From Planctomycetales bacterium (GTDB lineage Bacteria; Planctomycetota; Planctomycetia; Planctomycetales; Planctomycetaceae), in the NCBI GenBank assembly GCA_028285345.1, contig JANQPT010000044.1, positions 558,001-622,000 of the forward strand: a stretch of DNA of 64,000 nucleotides. The letters run 5' to 3'. A model generated the notes under the pieces. The model did no database searches. It saw nothing but the letters and a program-made list of their open reading frames with translations, and was not told the DNA's origin. Position 1 is the stretch's first letter; every line of letters starts with the position of its first letter. Below are positions 1 through 9,827 of the stretch, piece after piece. The translations under genes and the position numbers were made by a program.

Positions 1-331
1 GCCAGTCGATGAAGAACGATGCACCCGTCACCGGTGCGGCAACGACGCAGTGCACGAGATCGCCGTTGGCCCATGCTTTTTGCACATGTGAGCGCAACTG
101 TCTTCCGAGTATGTTTTTTCCGGAGGTTCCCCCATGCAGCCAGATAAACAGCGGCAGGGCATCCGATGACTTGTCGTATTCTGGTGGTAGCAGGACATCG
201 ACCGCAGCAGGGCCGGGGACGAGTTTGGTGTCGATCTGAAGGTTCAACAACCGGCCGGCCGGCGGTTTTGTTTGCGCATGACCGTCGGCGCAGACGCCGG
301 CAAGGATCAAAACGAAGAGAAAGCAACGCAT
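1..331 (-). CDS. Secreted esterase/alpha-beta hydrolase, partial (5' end only)
   Basis: An open frame begins with ATG at 331 on the minus strand and runs off the left edge without a stop (110 codons visible). It starts with a clear signal peptide: MRC, a hydrophobic stretch, then a cleavage-type A-D-G-H-A-Q region. The mature part reads like an esterase of the polyhydroxybutyrate-depolymerase/phospholipase type. It has the strand L-P-L-F-I-W-L-H-G-G followed by T-S-G, the usual oxyanion-hole HGG of these hydrolases, and a later strand with V-V-A-A-P-V. The catalytic Ser, Asp and His would lie outside the window. The protein is probably exported. It stands alone and ends 40 bp before the symporter stop on the same strand. 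The family call is inference from the HGG context; that this is a coding region is well supported. Confidence 0.62.
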   Translation of the reverse strand, partial: MRCFLFVLILAGVCADGHAQTKPPAGRLLNLQIDTKLVPGPAAVDVLLPPEYDKSSDALPLFIWLHGGTSGKNILGRQLRSHVQKAWANGDLVHCVVAAPVTGASFFIDW

Positions 332-371
332 CTGTTTTGTCCGATCTCAGAAGACGCACCAGCGGCGGGGC

Positions 372-2312
372 TCAATCATCCGCCGTTTTTGCGGCTGTTA
401 GCAGGGAAACCACGATTAACGTTGCAAACCCCAGCGGAATCGTGACGATTCCCGGTTGGCTGAAGGGGACGACCGCGTCGGTTGCGGGGAGGCCATAGAC
501 TTTGGAGAACGTGTCGGCGCTCAGTAAGATCCAAGCCAATGAGCTGACCATGCCGACGGTGACAGCGGCGATGATGCCTTGGCGGGTGGTCCCTTTCCAG
601 AATAAGAGCATCACCAGCGCCGGCAGATTGGCTGAAGCGGCCACGCTGAAGGCCCAGCCGACGAGATAGCTGACGTTCAGTTCCTTAAACAAAATACCCA
701 GCGCGATGGCGATCGCACCGACGACAACCGAGGAAATCTTTGCGACGCGAACTTTTTCCGAGTCGCTGAGTTCAACTCGGAAGACGTGTGTCACGAGGTC
801 GTGCGTAACAGCGCCGGCGGAGGCTAAGATCAATCCGCTAACTGTACCTAGCACTGTCGTAAAGGCGATTGCTGAGATCGCGGCGAACAGCCACTCATTC
901 ATGCTGCGGGCCAAAAGCGGGGCGGCCATATTGCTGTTGGTGACATCCATCGATCCGCTCGTCATTGCGCCGAGGCCCATGTAGAGCGTGAGAACATAAA
1001 AGAAGCCGATGCTGCCGATGCCGACGATCGTGCTCTTGCGGGCTGAGGCTTCGTCTTTGACCGTGTAATAGCGAATCAAAATGTGCGGCAGCGAGGCGGT
1101 CCCGCAAAACAGTGCGAGCATTAGCGATAAGAAGTTCAGCTTGTCGAGCGTTTTTCCGCTGCGGATTCCGCTGAAGCGGGGGTGCTCGCCGGGGCGCAGC
1201 ACGCGGCTGCCGGGGGTCGGTTTCTGGTAATAAACCGTCGTCTCAGAGCCGTCTTCATCCTTGATCGCCGGACTGCTACCCCAGAGGAGCACTTCGCTGT
1301 TTTGCAGTGTGCTAAAGAATGAAAGGAGGCCAACCGGTCCGGTTTTTGATTCATCGTTTGGAAGCCGCGTGATGTTGCCGACGGGATGCAGTTCGGCCTC
1401 GCCTTTCTTGCTGCCTTTCTCTTGTCCGTTGACATAGACGGTGCCGTCGGACGTCTTGGCGACGGTTTGTGCCTCGCGGAGATAGATTTCATCCGGCTGA
1501 GTTTCATCAAGTCTCCAGACCGACACGACTCCTGTTTCTTTGTTTCGGAAACGCCGGTACGGCAAGTTGGCCCACGCTCCCGATGGTGGAATCTCCTCAG
1601 CGTCTTGCAATTCCGGCAAACCAGCGAAGTCGCTAGCGCTGTTGACAGGGCCGAGCGTGCGGAAGACATAACCGTCTTCGCCTCCCGGCTCGGTCTGGAA
1701 ACCGCGATTGAGAATCATCCAAGTGAGCAGTGCGCTGAAAACGACCAGCAGAGAACCTTTCAGAAACTGGACCCACGTCGTCGAGACCATTCCGGCGGAA
1801 ACGACGATCAGAATCACCGTCACGCCGACCAACAGGACTCCCACCCAGTGCGGAAAACCGAGCAGCGGCTGCACCAGCACGCCGGCGCCGACCATTTGCG
1901 GAATCAGATAGAACACACTGACCGCCAGCGTGCTGATCCCGGCGGCGAGTTTGATGCCTCGTGACTGGAAACGGGCGTCGAGGGCGTCGGCGAAGGTGAA
2001 TTTTCCCAGACGTTTCATCGGCTCAGCGATGACAAACAGCGCCACGATCCATCCGGCGAGATAGCCGATGGAGTACAAAAACCCGTCGTATCCGTAGAAT
2101 GCGATCATTCCGCAGATGCCCAGAAACGACGCCGCTGACAGATAATCTCCGGCAAATGCGACGCCGTTGACGAACCAGGGAATCTCGCCGTGAGCGGTGA
2201 AGTAGCCCTTGGAAGATTTCGCCTTGCTGCCGAGATAAAAGCTCAGCCCCAGCGTGATGGCGACAAACACGAAGAAAAAGGCAACCGCGACGAAGGAGGC
2301 CTCGTAGATCAT
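372..2312 (-). CDS. Sodium/solute symporter (SSS family, acetate permease ActP/MctC type)
   Basis: A 646-aa inner-membrane protein of the SSS family, which takes up small organic acids with Na+ or H+. The N-terminal helices carry hallmarks of the acetate-permease branch: Y-F-T-A-H-G-E-I-P-W at about 37-46, and G-V-A-F-A-G-D-Y-L-S-A-A-S-F-L-G at about 50-65. The last helices follow the family to the C-terminus. Unlike textbook ActP (about 550 aa), a hydrophilic insert of roughly 180 residues (about 205-388) sits between two transmembrane helices. The start ATG at 2312 overlaps the stop of the upstream DUF485 gene by 4 bp, so the two are translationally coupled, which is the usual arrangement for acetate permease (yjcH-actP). 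The substrate is inferred from family and partner, not shown. Confidence 0.85.
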   Translation of the reverse strand: MIYEASFVAVAFFFVFVAITLGLSFYLGSKAKSSKGYFTAHGEIPWFVNGVAFAGDYLSAASFLGICGMIAFYGYDGFLYSIGYLAGWIVALFVIAEPMKRLGKFTFADALDARFQSRGIKLAAGISTLAVSVFYLIPQMVGAGVLVQPLLGFPHWVGVLLVGVTVILIVVSAGMVSTTWVQFLKGSLLVVFSALLTWMILNRGFQTEPGGEDGYVFRTLGPVNSASDFAGLPELQDAEEIPPSGAWANLPYRRFRNKETGVVSVWRLDETQPDEIYLREAQTVAKTSDGTVYVNGQEKGSKKGEAELHPVGNITRLPNDESKTGPVGLLSFFSTLQNSEVLLWGSSPAIKDEDGSETTVYYQKPTPGSRVLRPGEHPRFSGIRSGKTLDKLNFLSLMLALFCGTASLPHILIRYYTVKDEASARKSTIVGIGSIGFFYVLTLYMGLGAMTSGSMDVTNSNMAAPLLARSMNEWLFAAISAIAFTTVLGTVSGLILASAGAVTHDLVTHVFRVELSDSEKVRVAKISSVVVGAIAIALGILFKELNVSYLVGWAFSVAASANLPALVMLLFWKGTTRQGIIAAVTVGMVSSLAWILLSADTFSKVYGLPATDAVVPFSQPGIVTIPLGFATLIVVSLLTAAKTADD

Positions 2313-2554
2313 TCCTTGACCTCCTCGACATCCGCGTCAGCAGCTGTGGGCTTGCACAACCAGCCGTATATGAGTGCCAATACCAGCGCGGCGATAATCA
2401 GGCCGAAACCGTAGAGGATGGCGAGATTCACTCCGGCAATCGGGGTGAGCTCCATCGTTTCCGGATCGAAGGCATTGATAAACACGAAGCCGCCGTAGAG
2501 CAGCAGGTAAATCCCGAACAGGATCAGCCCGATTCGCGCGTTGTGTCGTTGCAT
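2309..2554 (-). CDS. DUF485 small membrane protein, partner of the symporter
   Basis: An 81-aa protein with two predicted membrane helices, about 9-31 and 45-67, and an acidic tail ending D-A-D-V-E-E-V-K-E. This is the size and layout of the DUF485 (YjcH) family, which is nearly always encoded just upstream of an acetate permease. The open frame extends further 5', but ATG at 2554 is chosen because it starts the conserved M-Q-R-H-N-A-R region and has a GAGGAC ribosome-binding site a few bases upstream. The stop overlaps the symporter start by 4 bp. The function is probably assembly or modulation of the transporter; this is inferred from context. Confidence 0.75.
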   Translation of the reverse strand: MQRHNARIGLILFGIYLLLYGGFVFINAFDPETMELTPIAGVNLAILYGFGLIIAALVLALIYGWLCKPTAADADVEEVKE

Positions 2555-3010
2555 GAAGTCCTCGTAGAGTGATGCAGGGATATTTTGGAAACAACCAGAA
2601 TACCGTGAGACGTTGGTGGGGGAAACCTTGTGTCGTAACTGGCACTGGTGAGCCGGCGACCCGTCGGGAATAGAAGCCACGGATGAAACACTGATGAGGC
2701 AATTAAGGGATTACGAAAAGGGTTGCCCTCACATTGAGCTCGTCGTCAGTGTCATTTGAACAGCGTCAAATCGAGACGTGTCAAAATTGCCTGCAAGGGC
2801 ATCTTCTCATAATTCCCAAATCCGTGGTTGATCCGTGTTCAATCTGTGGCAAACAGTCTTCCATTCAGTCGAAAATCGCTCGGTTGCCCGGCGCTTCTCT
2901 TTTGCCGGTGAGGTTGATATCATCAACGCTCGAAGCAGTGAGATTCTGGAGAATTAGCCGGTTATCCGCCGGAATGACGGTTCATTTGCGTAAACGGGGA
3001 GAGGAAGTCG
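2555..3010. other. Intergenic gap between divergent symporter and aconitase operons
   Basis: A 456-bp stretch between the divergently transcribed DUF485-symporter pair and the aconitase gene. It should hold both promoters. I could not assign a convincing -35/-10 pair, and I see no RNA gene or strong hairpin. A GAGAGGAAG ribosome-binding site for aconitase lies at its right end (about 3000-3008). Confidence 0.5.
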
Positions 3011-5683
3011 ATGTCCGGGGGAAATCCATTTGGGGCGGAAGCAACACTCAGCACTCAGGGCGGCGAATACAAGTATTTTCGGCTAGGCAAACTGTCTGAC
3101 GACGGGATCGGGCATATCGAAAAGCTGCCGTATTCGATTCGCGTGTTGCTCGAAGCCTGTTTGCGAAATGTGGATGGATTTGTCGTCAATGAGGAGGACG
3201 TGACGAAGCTCGCTGCCTGGAACGCGAAGAATGTCGCGCAGGACGAAGTTCCCTTCAAGCCGGGGCGGGTGGTGCTGCAGGACTTTACCGGTGTCCCAGC
3301 GGTCGTCGATCTGGCGGCGCTCCGCTCCGCGATGGTGCGGATGGGGGGCGATCCGCAAAAGATCAATCCGCTCGTGCCGTGCGATTTGGTGATCGACCAC
3401 TCCGTGCAGGTGGACGAGTTCGCGAGTCGTCTCGCCTTAGAGCACAATGTCGAGCGCGAATTTGAACGGAACCGTGAACGGTATCAATTCCTCCGCTGGG
3501 GGCAGCAGGCGTTTGAGAATTTCCGCGTGATTCCGCCGGCGACCGGCATTGTGCATCAGGTCAATCTTGAGTATCTCGCGAAGGTCGTGCTCACCCGCGA
3601 CGGCGTTGCCTTTCCGGACAGCCTCGTCGGCACCGACAGCCATACGACGATGATTAACGGCTTGGGTGTTGTCGGCTGGGGTGTGGGGGGCATTGAAGCA
3701 GAAGCGGTCATGCTGGGTCAGCCGATTTACATGCTCACGCCGGAAGTGGTCGGGTTCAAACTCTCCGGCCGATTGCCTGAGGGGAGCACGGCGACCGATC
3801 TGGTGCTGACCGTGACGCAAATGCTCCGCGCTCATGGCGTGGTCGGCAAGTTCGTGGAGTACTTCGGACCCGGCCTGCAACAAATGAGCCTGCCCGACCG
3901 CGCTACGCTGGCGAACATGGCTCCCGAATACGGCGCAACGATGGGCTTTTTCCCCGTCGACGACGAGACGCTGGCCTACCTTCGCCGTACGGGACGGACC
4001 GAGGCGGAGATCGATCTCGTCGAGCGGTATTACAAGTCGCAAGGGATGTTCCACACCGCCGACTCAGCCGATCCGGAGTTCACCAGCACGCTGGAATTGG
4101 ATCTCGGCACGGTCGTCAGTTCAATGGCCGGCCCGAAGCGCCCGCAGGACCGCATTCTGCTGACCGACATGCAGCGGCAATGGCGGAAGGATCTGAGCGA
4201 GACATTTGGAAAGAGCGCGCCGTCAGCTCCGGTAACGGTGCAAGACAACGGTAGCAGTTCGCAGATCACCGACGGCGCGGTAGTGATTTCGGCGATCACG
4301 TCTTGTACGAACACCAGCAATCCGTCGGTCATGGTGGCCGCCGGACTCGTGGCCCGCAACGCCCGCGCGAAGGGACTGACGCGAAAACCGTGGGTGAAGA
4401 CGAGCCTCGCGCCCGGCAGCCGTGTCGTCACTGATTACCTCGAGAAATCAGGCCTCAACGAAGACCTCGACGCGCTCGGCTTCCAAACCGTCGGCTACGG
4501 CTGTACGACTTGCATCGGCAATAGCGGCCCGTTGCCGCCTCCCGTTTCAAAGGCGGTCAGCGAGGGAGACCTTGTCGCGGCGGCGGTGCTGTCGGGCAAT
4601 CGTAATTTTGAAGGGCGGATCAACCAGCAGGTCAAGGCGAACTATTTGGCCAGCCCGCCGCTGGTGGTGGCGTATGCGATTGCCGGCACGACCGACATCG
4701 ACCTGAGCCAGGATCCGCTCGGTCAGGATGCCGACGGGAACGACGTCTTCTTGAAAGACATCTGGCCGACGCAGCAGGAAATCGCGCAGACGATTGAGAA
4801 CTCGCTGAATGCCGAGATGTTCGCCAAGCAATACGGCCATGCGACCGAAGGCCCACCGGAGTGGCAGCAGATCACCGGCAGTGAAGGCGACCTGTTCCAG
4901 TGGGAAGACAGCAGCACCTACATTCAGGAGCCGCCCTTCTTCGTCGACATGCCCGCGCAGCCGCCGGCGATCGCGTCGATCAATGGGGCGCGCTGTTTGG
5001 TCATGGTCGGGAACTCGGTGACGACCGATCACATCAGCCCCGCCGGCGCCATCAAGCCGGATGCTCCTGCCGGGTTGTTTCTGCAGGCGAACGGCGTTGA
5101 GATCAAGGACTTCAATAGCTACGGCAGCCGTCGCGGCAACGACCGCGTGATGACCCGCGGCACGTTCGGCAACATCCGACTGCGAAATTTGCTCGCCCCC
5201 GGCACTGAGGGGGGCGTGACGACGTATTTGCCGACCGGCGAGCAGATGTCGATTTATGACGCGTCGCTCAAATACAAAGAGACCGGCACGCCGCTGGTCG
5301 TATTGGCCGGCAGCGAATACGGCACCGGTTCCTCGCGGGACTGGGCTGCCAAGGGGACTTATTTGCTCGGCATCCGGGCGGTGATCGCGGTCTCTTATGA
5401 ACGGATCCACCGCAGCAACCTGGTCGGTATGGGCGTGCTGCCGCTGGAATTCCCGGCAGGCCAGGACCGCGAATCACTCGGCCTTGACGGCAGCGAAACG
5501 TTCAACATCGCCATAACCGACGACCTAAAACCGGGGCAAGACGTCGAAGTGACCGCGACGAAAGCGGACGGCAGCGAGGTCAAACTCACCACCCGTTGCC
5601 GCATCGATACGCCGGTGGAGGTGGAGTATTACCGCAACGGCGGGATCTTGCACACGGTATTGCGGGATCTCGCGAAGGCATAA
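3011..5683 (+). CDS. acnA: Aconitate hydratase A
   Basis: An 890-aa monomeric aconitase (AcnA/IRP type) that interconverts citrate and isocitrate in the TCA cycle using a [4Fe-4S] cluster. The three cluster cysteines are visible at the usual spacing: C432 in T-S-C-T-N-T, and C498 and C501 in [12 protein letters not shown]. The substrate-binding [11 protein letters not shown] block is at about 208-218, and the swivel-domain active-site region [16 protein letters not shown] is near 765-780. Length matches the family (about 890 aa). The ATG is preceded by GAGAGGAAG at good spacing. It is a single gene, transcribed away from the symporter pair. Nothing unusual is seen. Confidence 0.97.
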   Translation: MSGGNPFGAEATLSTQGGEYKYFRLGKLSDDGIGHIEKLPYSIRVLLEACLRNVDGFVVNEEDVTKLAAWNAKNVAQDEVPFKPGRVVLQDFTGVPAVVDLAALRSAMVRMGGDPQKINPLVPCDLVIDHSVQVDEFASRLALEHNVEREFERNRERYQFLRWGQQAFENFRVIPPATGIVHQVNLEYLAKVVLTRDGVAFPDSLVGTDSHTTMINGLGVVGWGVGGIEAEAVMLGQPIYMLTPEVVGFKLSGRLPEGSTATDLVLTVTQMLRAHGVVGKFVEYFGPGLQQMSLPDRATLANMAPEYGATMGFFPVDDETLAYLRRTGRTEAEIDLVERYYKSQGMFHTADSADPEFTSTLELDLGTVVSSMAGPKRPQDRILLTDMQRQWRKDLSETFGKSAPSAPVTVQDNGSSSQITDGAVVISAITSCTNTSNPSVMVAAGLVARNARAKGLTRKPWVKTSLAPGSRVVTDYLEKSGLNEDLDALGFQTVGYGCTTCIGNSGPLPPPVSKAVSEGDLVAAAVLSGNRNFEGRINQQVKANYLASPPLVVAYAIAGTTDIDLSQDPLGQDADGNDVFLKDIWPTQQEIAQTIENSLNAEMFAKQYGHATEGPPEWQQITGSEGDLFQWEDSSTYIQEPPFFVDMPAQPPAIASINGARCLVMVGNSVTTDHISPAGAIKPDAPAGLFLQANGVEIKDFNSYGSRRGNDRVMTRGTFGNIRLRNLLAPGTEGGVTTYLPTGEQMSIYDASLKYKETGTPLVVLAGSEYGTGSSRDWAAKGTYLLGIRAVIAVSYERIHRSNLVGMGVLPLEFPAGQDRESLGLDGSETFNIAITDDLKPGQDVEVTATKADGSEVKLTTRCRIDTPVEVEYYRNGGILHTVLRDLAKA

Positions 5684-5907
5684 TCCGATGGCGGGCGAAC
5701 GGTAAGTTGCCGTAGGTCAGGTGTGCTGTTGAACATTCGCTGCGATCTCGCTCGGCGACAACCGGGTGATCATACAACGGCCGCTCCTTCTGCAACGGCG
5801 CACGCATCGTTGCTCACGAACGGTCGCTCTGTCAATCGATGAACCAATCACGGCAACGCGTTGTCGGTGTTGGTTGCGCGAGCGAAGCAGCCTTCCTGCG
5901 GACAGGG

Positions 5908-6567
5908 CTAAGTGCCGGCAAACGCCTGAGACTGTGGCAGCGGTCTGACTGAGTGCTCCGATAGAAAACCCTCCACCAATTGAGATAGCGGCGACAATTC
6001 CTTGTGGAGCCGGCGGACGCCATCGGCGTCATCAAAAGAGATCAGCGCGTCGACCGCTTCGCCGATCGTGGCCAATGCGGCCACCAAGTCGTTGGCAAGT
6101 GGAATATCTTGGTGCAATGGGCATTTCAGCGGCGTTTGCGGTTCGGCCTCTGAATTCGCCGAAGCGACCGGCGGTTGGTCTCGGGTGTCTTCCTGGATGC
6201 TCAGCAGCTGCGCGATCAGTTTTGCTTCGTCGGGCGGTTTGCGCATGACTTGCACGAAGCCCCTCTCCAATGCCGAATCCAGCACTTTCTCATTCCGTTC
6301 AGCGGTCAGCAGAATGAATGCCGGCGTGGGGGCAATGCCGGTGTCAGTCAGCCGCGTGATTTTTTTCGCCTCCTCAATAATCTCCGAACCACAGAGATCA
6401 GGTAAGTGCAAATCGGTGACGACCGCGTGAATGTACGGATCATTCAGCAAGTACTGCAGCGCCGCGGCTCCAGTCTCCGCAGTCACGGTTTCGAAACCGT
6501 GTCCGCCGATCAAGCATGCGAGAGTTCGGCGGATAAACTTGACGTGATCGACAATGAGCACCTTCAT
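5908..6567 (-). CDS. Response regulator with N-terminal receiver domain, no recognised output domain
   Basis: A 219-aa protein. Residues 1-125 form a CheY-like receiver domain: strand V-L-I-V-D, phospho-acceptor Asp in V-V-T-D-L-H-L-P-D, the Thr switch in I-L-L-T-A, and the Lys in V-M-R-K-P-P. The acidic pocket reads D-H rather than the usual paired acids, so metal binding may be altered. The remaining ~90 residues are mostly helical and lack an obvious DNA-binding or enzymatic motif. The output is therefore unknown, perhaps protein interaction. I chose ATG at 6567 over a TTG six bases upstream because AAGGA lies seven bases before it. No kinase gene is adjacent. Confidence 0.8.
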   Translation of the reverse strand: MKVLIVDHVKFIRRTLACLIGGHGFETVTAETGAAALQYLLNDPYIHAVVTDLHLPDLCGSEIIEEAKKITRLTDTGIAPTPAFILLTAERNEKVLDSALERGFVQVMRKPPDEAKLIAQLLSIQEDTRDQPPVASANSEAEPQTPLKCPLHQDIPLANDLVAALATIGEAVDALISFDDADGVRRLHKELSPLSQLVEGFLSEHSVRPLPQSQAFAGT

Positions 6568-7292
6568 TCTCAAATCCTTGACTGATACCGCTGGATGGGA
6601 GGTTGTCCGGCGGGGGATAGCTGGTGAAGAATTCGAACCGTGAGCGGCCAGCGGTCATTGAGCGGGGGGATTTTGACCACGTCATTTGAACTGTAGTGCA
6701 TTATCCCATGTGTGCAAATACTTCCCTGGGATTGACGGCCACTTTGAGATTCTCAACGCAGGGATCTGAATAATTGGTTTCGTTCACGCAACGTGACTGA
6801 CCCAATTCCGCAACATGCTCGGCAGTTCTTTGCCCGTAATCGGCAACGCTGTGGTGAAAAATCGACATTGCCGAATCAGCCAACTTCACATCCCGGTGCA
6901 ACCCGTCGACGATGCGAAGCAAGTCGTCCGCGGCCACTCCGTCGGAAGTTCTCGCCGTCATCCCATATGGTCCTCTGCCGAATGGCCGGTTGCGCTCTTC
7001 TGCAAAACTTGCTGACGCAATTGGTTGCGAGAGACGCTTTGGGATGTCGATTTCAACATCGGATTCGATGATAGGCTGCCAATCAGCACGCGCTGCGATC
7101 TCATTCGGCAACAACAGGCTAATTATTAAGCGGCTGGTCCGCGTTTGATGCCTGAGGTCACGAGGTGTGAAATCTGACCCAAGACGACGTCAGGCATGGT
7201 GCAGTGTTTGGCCGATTGTTGTTGAACGTGTTTGGTGATGGCGCAATATAATGAACGCGCCATCGCGTGTATGACCTACGCAGAATCGATTC
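6568..7292. other. Gap of about 725 bp with one doubtful ORF
   Basis: The only long frame is a minus-strand ORF of 137 codons (6701-7114). It has no recognisable domain, a low-complexity-free but unconvincing composition, and no good ribosome-binding site. I do not call it as a gene. No hairpin or RNA gene is evident, and the promoter of the response regulator gene must lie just above 6567. Confidence 0.4.
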
Positions 7293-7823
7293 TCACAAAT
7301 CTCCAGACGTGATTTTGTAGATGTAGCTCTCCAGCCCACTGGCGTCCGGCCGCGATCCTGCACGAATTCCGCCGATCTTCACCACAGCGCGCTGAGAGCG
7401 CTTGTTCTCCGGTCCCACCAGAAAAATGACACTCTCGACAAACCGGAATGCGTGCTGCAGCATCAGACGCTTCATCTCGCGGTTGTAGGTGCCGCCCCAG
7501 TGTGATCTGGCGAGGAACGTCCAGCCGATCTCGACCTCGTTCTTCTCCGGGTCGTAACCGTGGAAACGTGATGAGCCGATGACTTGCTGGGTTTGGGCAT
7601 CGATCGCGATCAGAGTGCCGCCGGATTCAAGTGCGTCGCGAAAAAAAGCATTGAAGCGCTCCAATTCCCAGCGGTTTTTGTCGGGATGTTGTTCCCAAAT
7701 CAGAGGGTCGGCGGCAACCGTGTAGAGATGGTCAAAGTCTGCTTGCCGCAGCGGCCTGAGTTGGAGCAGGTTGCTTGTAAGCGTTGGTTGGTATTCGAAG
7801 TCCACGTTCAATCCGTAACGCAA
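7293..7823 (-). CDS. GNAT-family N-acetyltransferase (RimJ/RimL-like)
   Basis: A 176-aa cytoplasmic acyltransferase. It has the N-terminal pattern L-Q-L-R-P-L-R-Q-A-D-F-D-H-L of the RimL-type GNAT branch. The central strand V-I-G-S-S-R-F-H-G and E-V-E-I-G-W-T-F form the fold core, and the C-terminal part contains N-K-R-S-Q-R-A-V, the usual helix that follows the acetyl-CoA loop. The acceptor substrate (protein N-terminus or small molecule) cannot be told. The frame begins with TTG at 7823. Later TTG or GTG codons a few residues downstream are equally possible starts, since none has a strong ribosome-binding site. It is monocistronic. Confidence 0.78.
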   Translation of the reverse strand: MRYGLNVDFEYQPTLTSNLLQLRPLRQADFDHLYTVAADPLIWEQHPDKNRWELERFNAFFRDALESGGTLIAIDAQTQQVIGSSRFHGYDPEKNEVEIGWTFLARSHWGGTYNREMKRLMLQHAFRFVESVIFLVGPENKRSQRAVVKIGGIRAGSRPDASGLESYIYKITSGDL

Positions 7824-8093
7824 TGAGGGAACGCATTTTGCACATTGCCGGATTGGATTCTACAGGATTGCACTGTGTCGGTGAAATCAATTTATGAGGG
7901 CTGCTTCTGATGCGCCGGCTGCAATCTCAATTCGCTGGCCGAGGCATGGGAATTGGGCAATGTGCGGCTGAGAAAGTCGGAGCGAAACGTCTTGGCAGGT
8001 TTTCTCGATCCGGCTAGAATCCCCCGCCGTCTGCGGTGGAGGCCTACCGCCACTGGACGACTCCCGCGAACCCTCTCTCAAAACGAACTCCTC

Positions 8094-8519
8094 GTGCCCC
8101 GCCCCCTCGGAATTCGAAGTTTGGCGATTCTCGCGTGCAGTCTTCTCTTCTGCGCGACGATGACCGGCTGCGTGCATCGGCGGATCACGGTGCGCAGTAA
8201 TCCACCCGGAGCAAGGGTGTTTGCCGAGAACAAAGAGATCGGCTTTACTCCGGTGTCGTTCGACTTCACCTATTACGGCACCCGCGAATTGACGCTGGTC
8301 AAAGACGGCTACGAAACGCTGACCGTCTACCCGGAAGTTCGCAAACCGTGGTACCAGTACTTTCCGATTGAGTTCGTCGCCGACAATTTCAGCCCGGTGA
8401 AGATCAACAATCGGCACGAGTTCAACTACCAACTGCAGCCGCAAGTGATCCTACCCAACGACGAAATCCTCATCCGCGGCTGGGAACTCCGCAACGCCGC
8501 CCAAATCCCCGACTATTAG
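8094..8519 (+). CDS. PEGA-domain lipoprotein
   Basis: A protein of about 141 aa with a hydrophobic signal segment (A-I-L-A-C-S-L-L-F-C-A-T) ending in the lipobox M-T-G-C, followed by a PEGA domain: I-T-V-R-S-N-P-P-G-A-R-V-F-A-E, then G-F-T-P-V-S-F-D-F and L-T-L-V-K-D-G-Y. It is probably anchored to a membrane through the lipidated Cys and faces the periplasm. The open frame could start at 7953 with ATG, but that adds a charged 47-residue N-terminus before the signal peptide. GTG at 8094 places the signal sequence properly, and I prefer it. The function is unknown. PEGA domains are common in planctomycete envelope proteins. Confidence 0.7.
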   Translation: MPRPLGIRSLAILACSLLFCATMTGCVHRRITVRSNPPGARVFAENKEIGFTPVSFDFTYYGTRELTLVKDGYETLTVYPEVRKPWYQYFPIEFVADNFSPVKINNRHEFNYQLQPQVILPNDEILIRGWELRNAAQIPDY

Positions 8520-8566
8520 GCGTGCGTGAAATGGTCACAACGTGCTCTTAGGGCTGTTGGAGTTGA

Positions 8567-8633
8567 GTGCCACTGGCTTCGCCAGTGCAAGTACCTGGAA
8601 TCCTTAACAACGCACTGGCAAAGCCAGTGGCAC
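8567..8633. repeat. Inverted repeat, two 22-bp arms each nearly palindromic
   Basis: Arm 8567-8588 and arm 8612-8633 are reverse complements at 21 of 22 positions. Each arm is itself a small hairpin, built from CACTGGC and GCCAGTG around three bases. It lies between the convergent PEGA gene and mlaD-like gene, so it may act as a bidirectional transcription barrier, or it may be a dispersed intergenic repeat unit. Confidence 0.75.
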
Positions 8634-8690
8634 ACGCCCTGCTTGGTCTGACTGAACACCAAGTGCTGCCGGGGTCGTCATCCCCCTGCT

Positions 8691-9755
8691 CTATTTCAAT
8701 CCGGAGCTATCTTTAAACGCGCCCCGTACGCCGATCAGTTCCGGATGCCGCGCGACCTTGTCGGCGAAGATTCTGACGTCTCGAATGGCGGGCTCCAGAT
8801 TTCGCATGATGACGCTCATCGAAGCGGCGGTCCGGTTAAGGTGATTGTACAGTTCCGGGTCGGCGACAAATTTCTTGAGCGAGCCATCCTCGGCGTTGAT
8901 CATCTTGGCCATCTGATTCAACTCGCCCATCAGTGAATCGAGTTTGCCGACGGAACTGTCCAGTTTCAAGACAATTGAGTGGCTGCGCTGTGCGAGCGGA
9001 CCGGTCACGTGCGCCAAATTGTCCAAGTTCCGGTCTGCCTTACGCACTGCATGTTTCACAGCTGAGATGGCGTCGCGGGTCTCTTCCACCATTTGGGGCA
9101 GCGCGGCCAATGCGCGTTCGATGCTCTGTTGGTTCTGTGGATTTCCCACAATCTGGTTCGCGTTGTTCAACGTCAGCGTAAATTGATGTAGCGACTCCGC
9201 GGCACGCTCCACGACCTCTTCAATGTTGCCGCGATTGGTCTCCACGAGGCTGTTCACGTTTTCGCCGACCTTGCGCCACTCGGCGCTGGTGGCTTCAAAC
9301 GACCGCATCGTGTTGCCCAGAGAGCCTTCCAGACGCTCGACGATCGCCATCAGATCGACCTGCGGTTCTCCCTCGAGCACGTCGCCCGCTTGCCAGAACT
9401 CGTCACTCTGTCCCGGGGTGAATTCGATACTGGCATCTCCTAAGAGCGACGACGTCAACTGCGCCTGACTGTCGCGGCGGAGCCGGAACTGCTCCTCAAT
9501 CTCCAACGTGACGGTGACTCCGCCGCGTTGCTCGTCAAACGTCACGTCACTGACCTGGCCGATGTTCAGTCCGTTCTTGCGGACCGGCGTCTGCTTCTGT
9601 ACTCCGGGCGCCTGATCGAAGTGCACCGCCAATGTGTAGGTCGTGCGCAGCAGCCGGTTCATTTCACCAAACGTGAAGACCAGGCAGACGGCCACAATCG
9701 TGGCCGTGATCACAAACAGCCCGACGCGAAATTGAAGTTGACGCTCCGTTATCAT
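8691..9755 (-). CDS. mlaD: MCE/MlaD-type phospholipid transport substrate-binding protein
   Basis: A 354-aa inner-membrane-anchored periplasmic protein. A single N-terminal transmembrane helix (about 9-29) is followed by the MCE fold: V-H-F-D-Q-A-P-G-V, then V-R-K-N-G-L-N-I-G-Q-V-S-D-V near 57-70. After it comes a long helical, coiled-coil-like C-terminal part with repeated hydrophobic spacing. In the Mla-type importer/exporter, MlaD gives lipid specificity and bridges the periplasm. It is the third gene of an mlaE-mlaF-mlaD operon, lying 72 bp after the ATPase gene. The long helical tail is typical of YebT/PqiB-like or Mce proteins outside the proteobacterial short MlaD. The exact lipid is unknown. 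Confidence 0.85.
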   Translation of the reverse strand: MITERQLQFRVGLFVITATIVAVCLVFTFGEMNRLLRTTYTLAVHFDQAPGVQKQTPVRKNGLNIGQVSDVTFDEQRGGVTVTLEIEEQFRLRRDSQAQLTSSLLGDASIEFTPGQSDEFWQAGDVLEGEPQVDLMAIVERLEGSLGNTMRSFEATSAEWRKVGENVNSLVETNRGNIEEVVERAAESLHQFTLTLNNANQIVGNPQNQQSIERALAALPQMVEETRDAISAVKHAVRKADRNLDNLAHVTGPLAQRSHSIVLKLDSSVGKLDSLMGELNQMAKMINAEDGSLKKFVADPELYNHLNRTAASMSVIMRNLEPAIRDVRIFADKVARHPELIGVRGAFKDSSGLK

Positions 9756-9827
9756 CGATCCGTTCCCTCAGAGGATTTCAATGGCTGCATCTGTCGGTGG
9801 GGGTTGGCGCGTCAATTTTTTGACATG

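Noticed and set aside
4547-5410. Long minus-strand frame inside aconitase
   Set aside because: A shadow of the GC-rich third codon positions of acnA.
5735-7110. Similar short sequences near 5740 and 7085 (GCTGCGATCTC...CGGC.ACAAC)
   Set aside because: The match is only about 25 bp with gaps and no structure; probably chance or a weak dispersed repeat.
6701-7114. 137-codon minus-strand ORF
   Set aside because: No domain, poor start context and no partner; not strong enough to call a gene.
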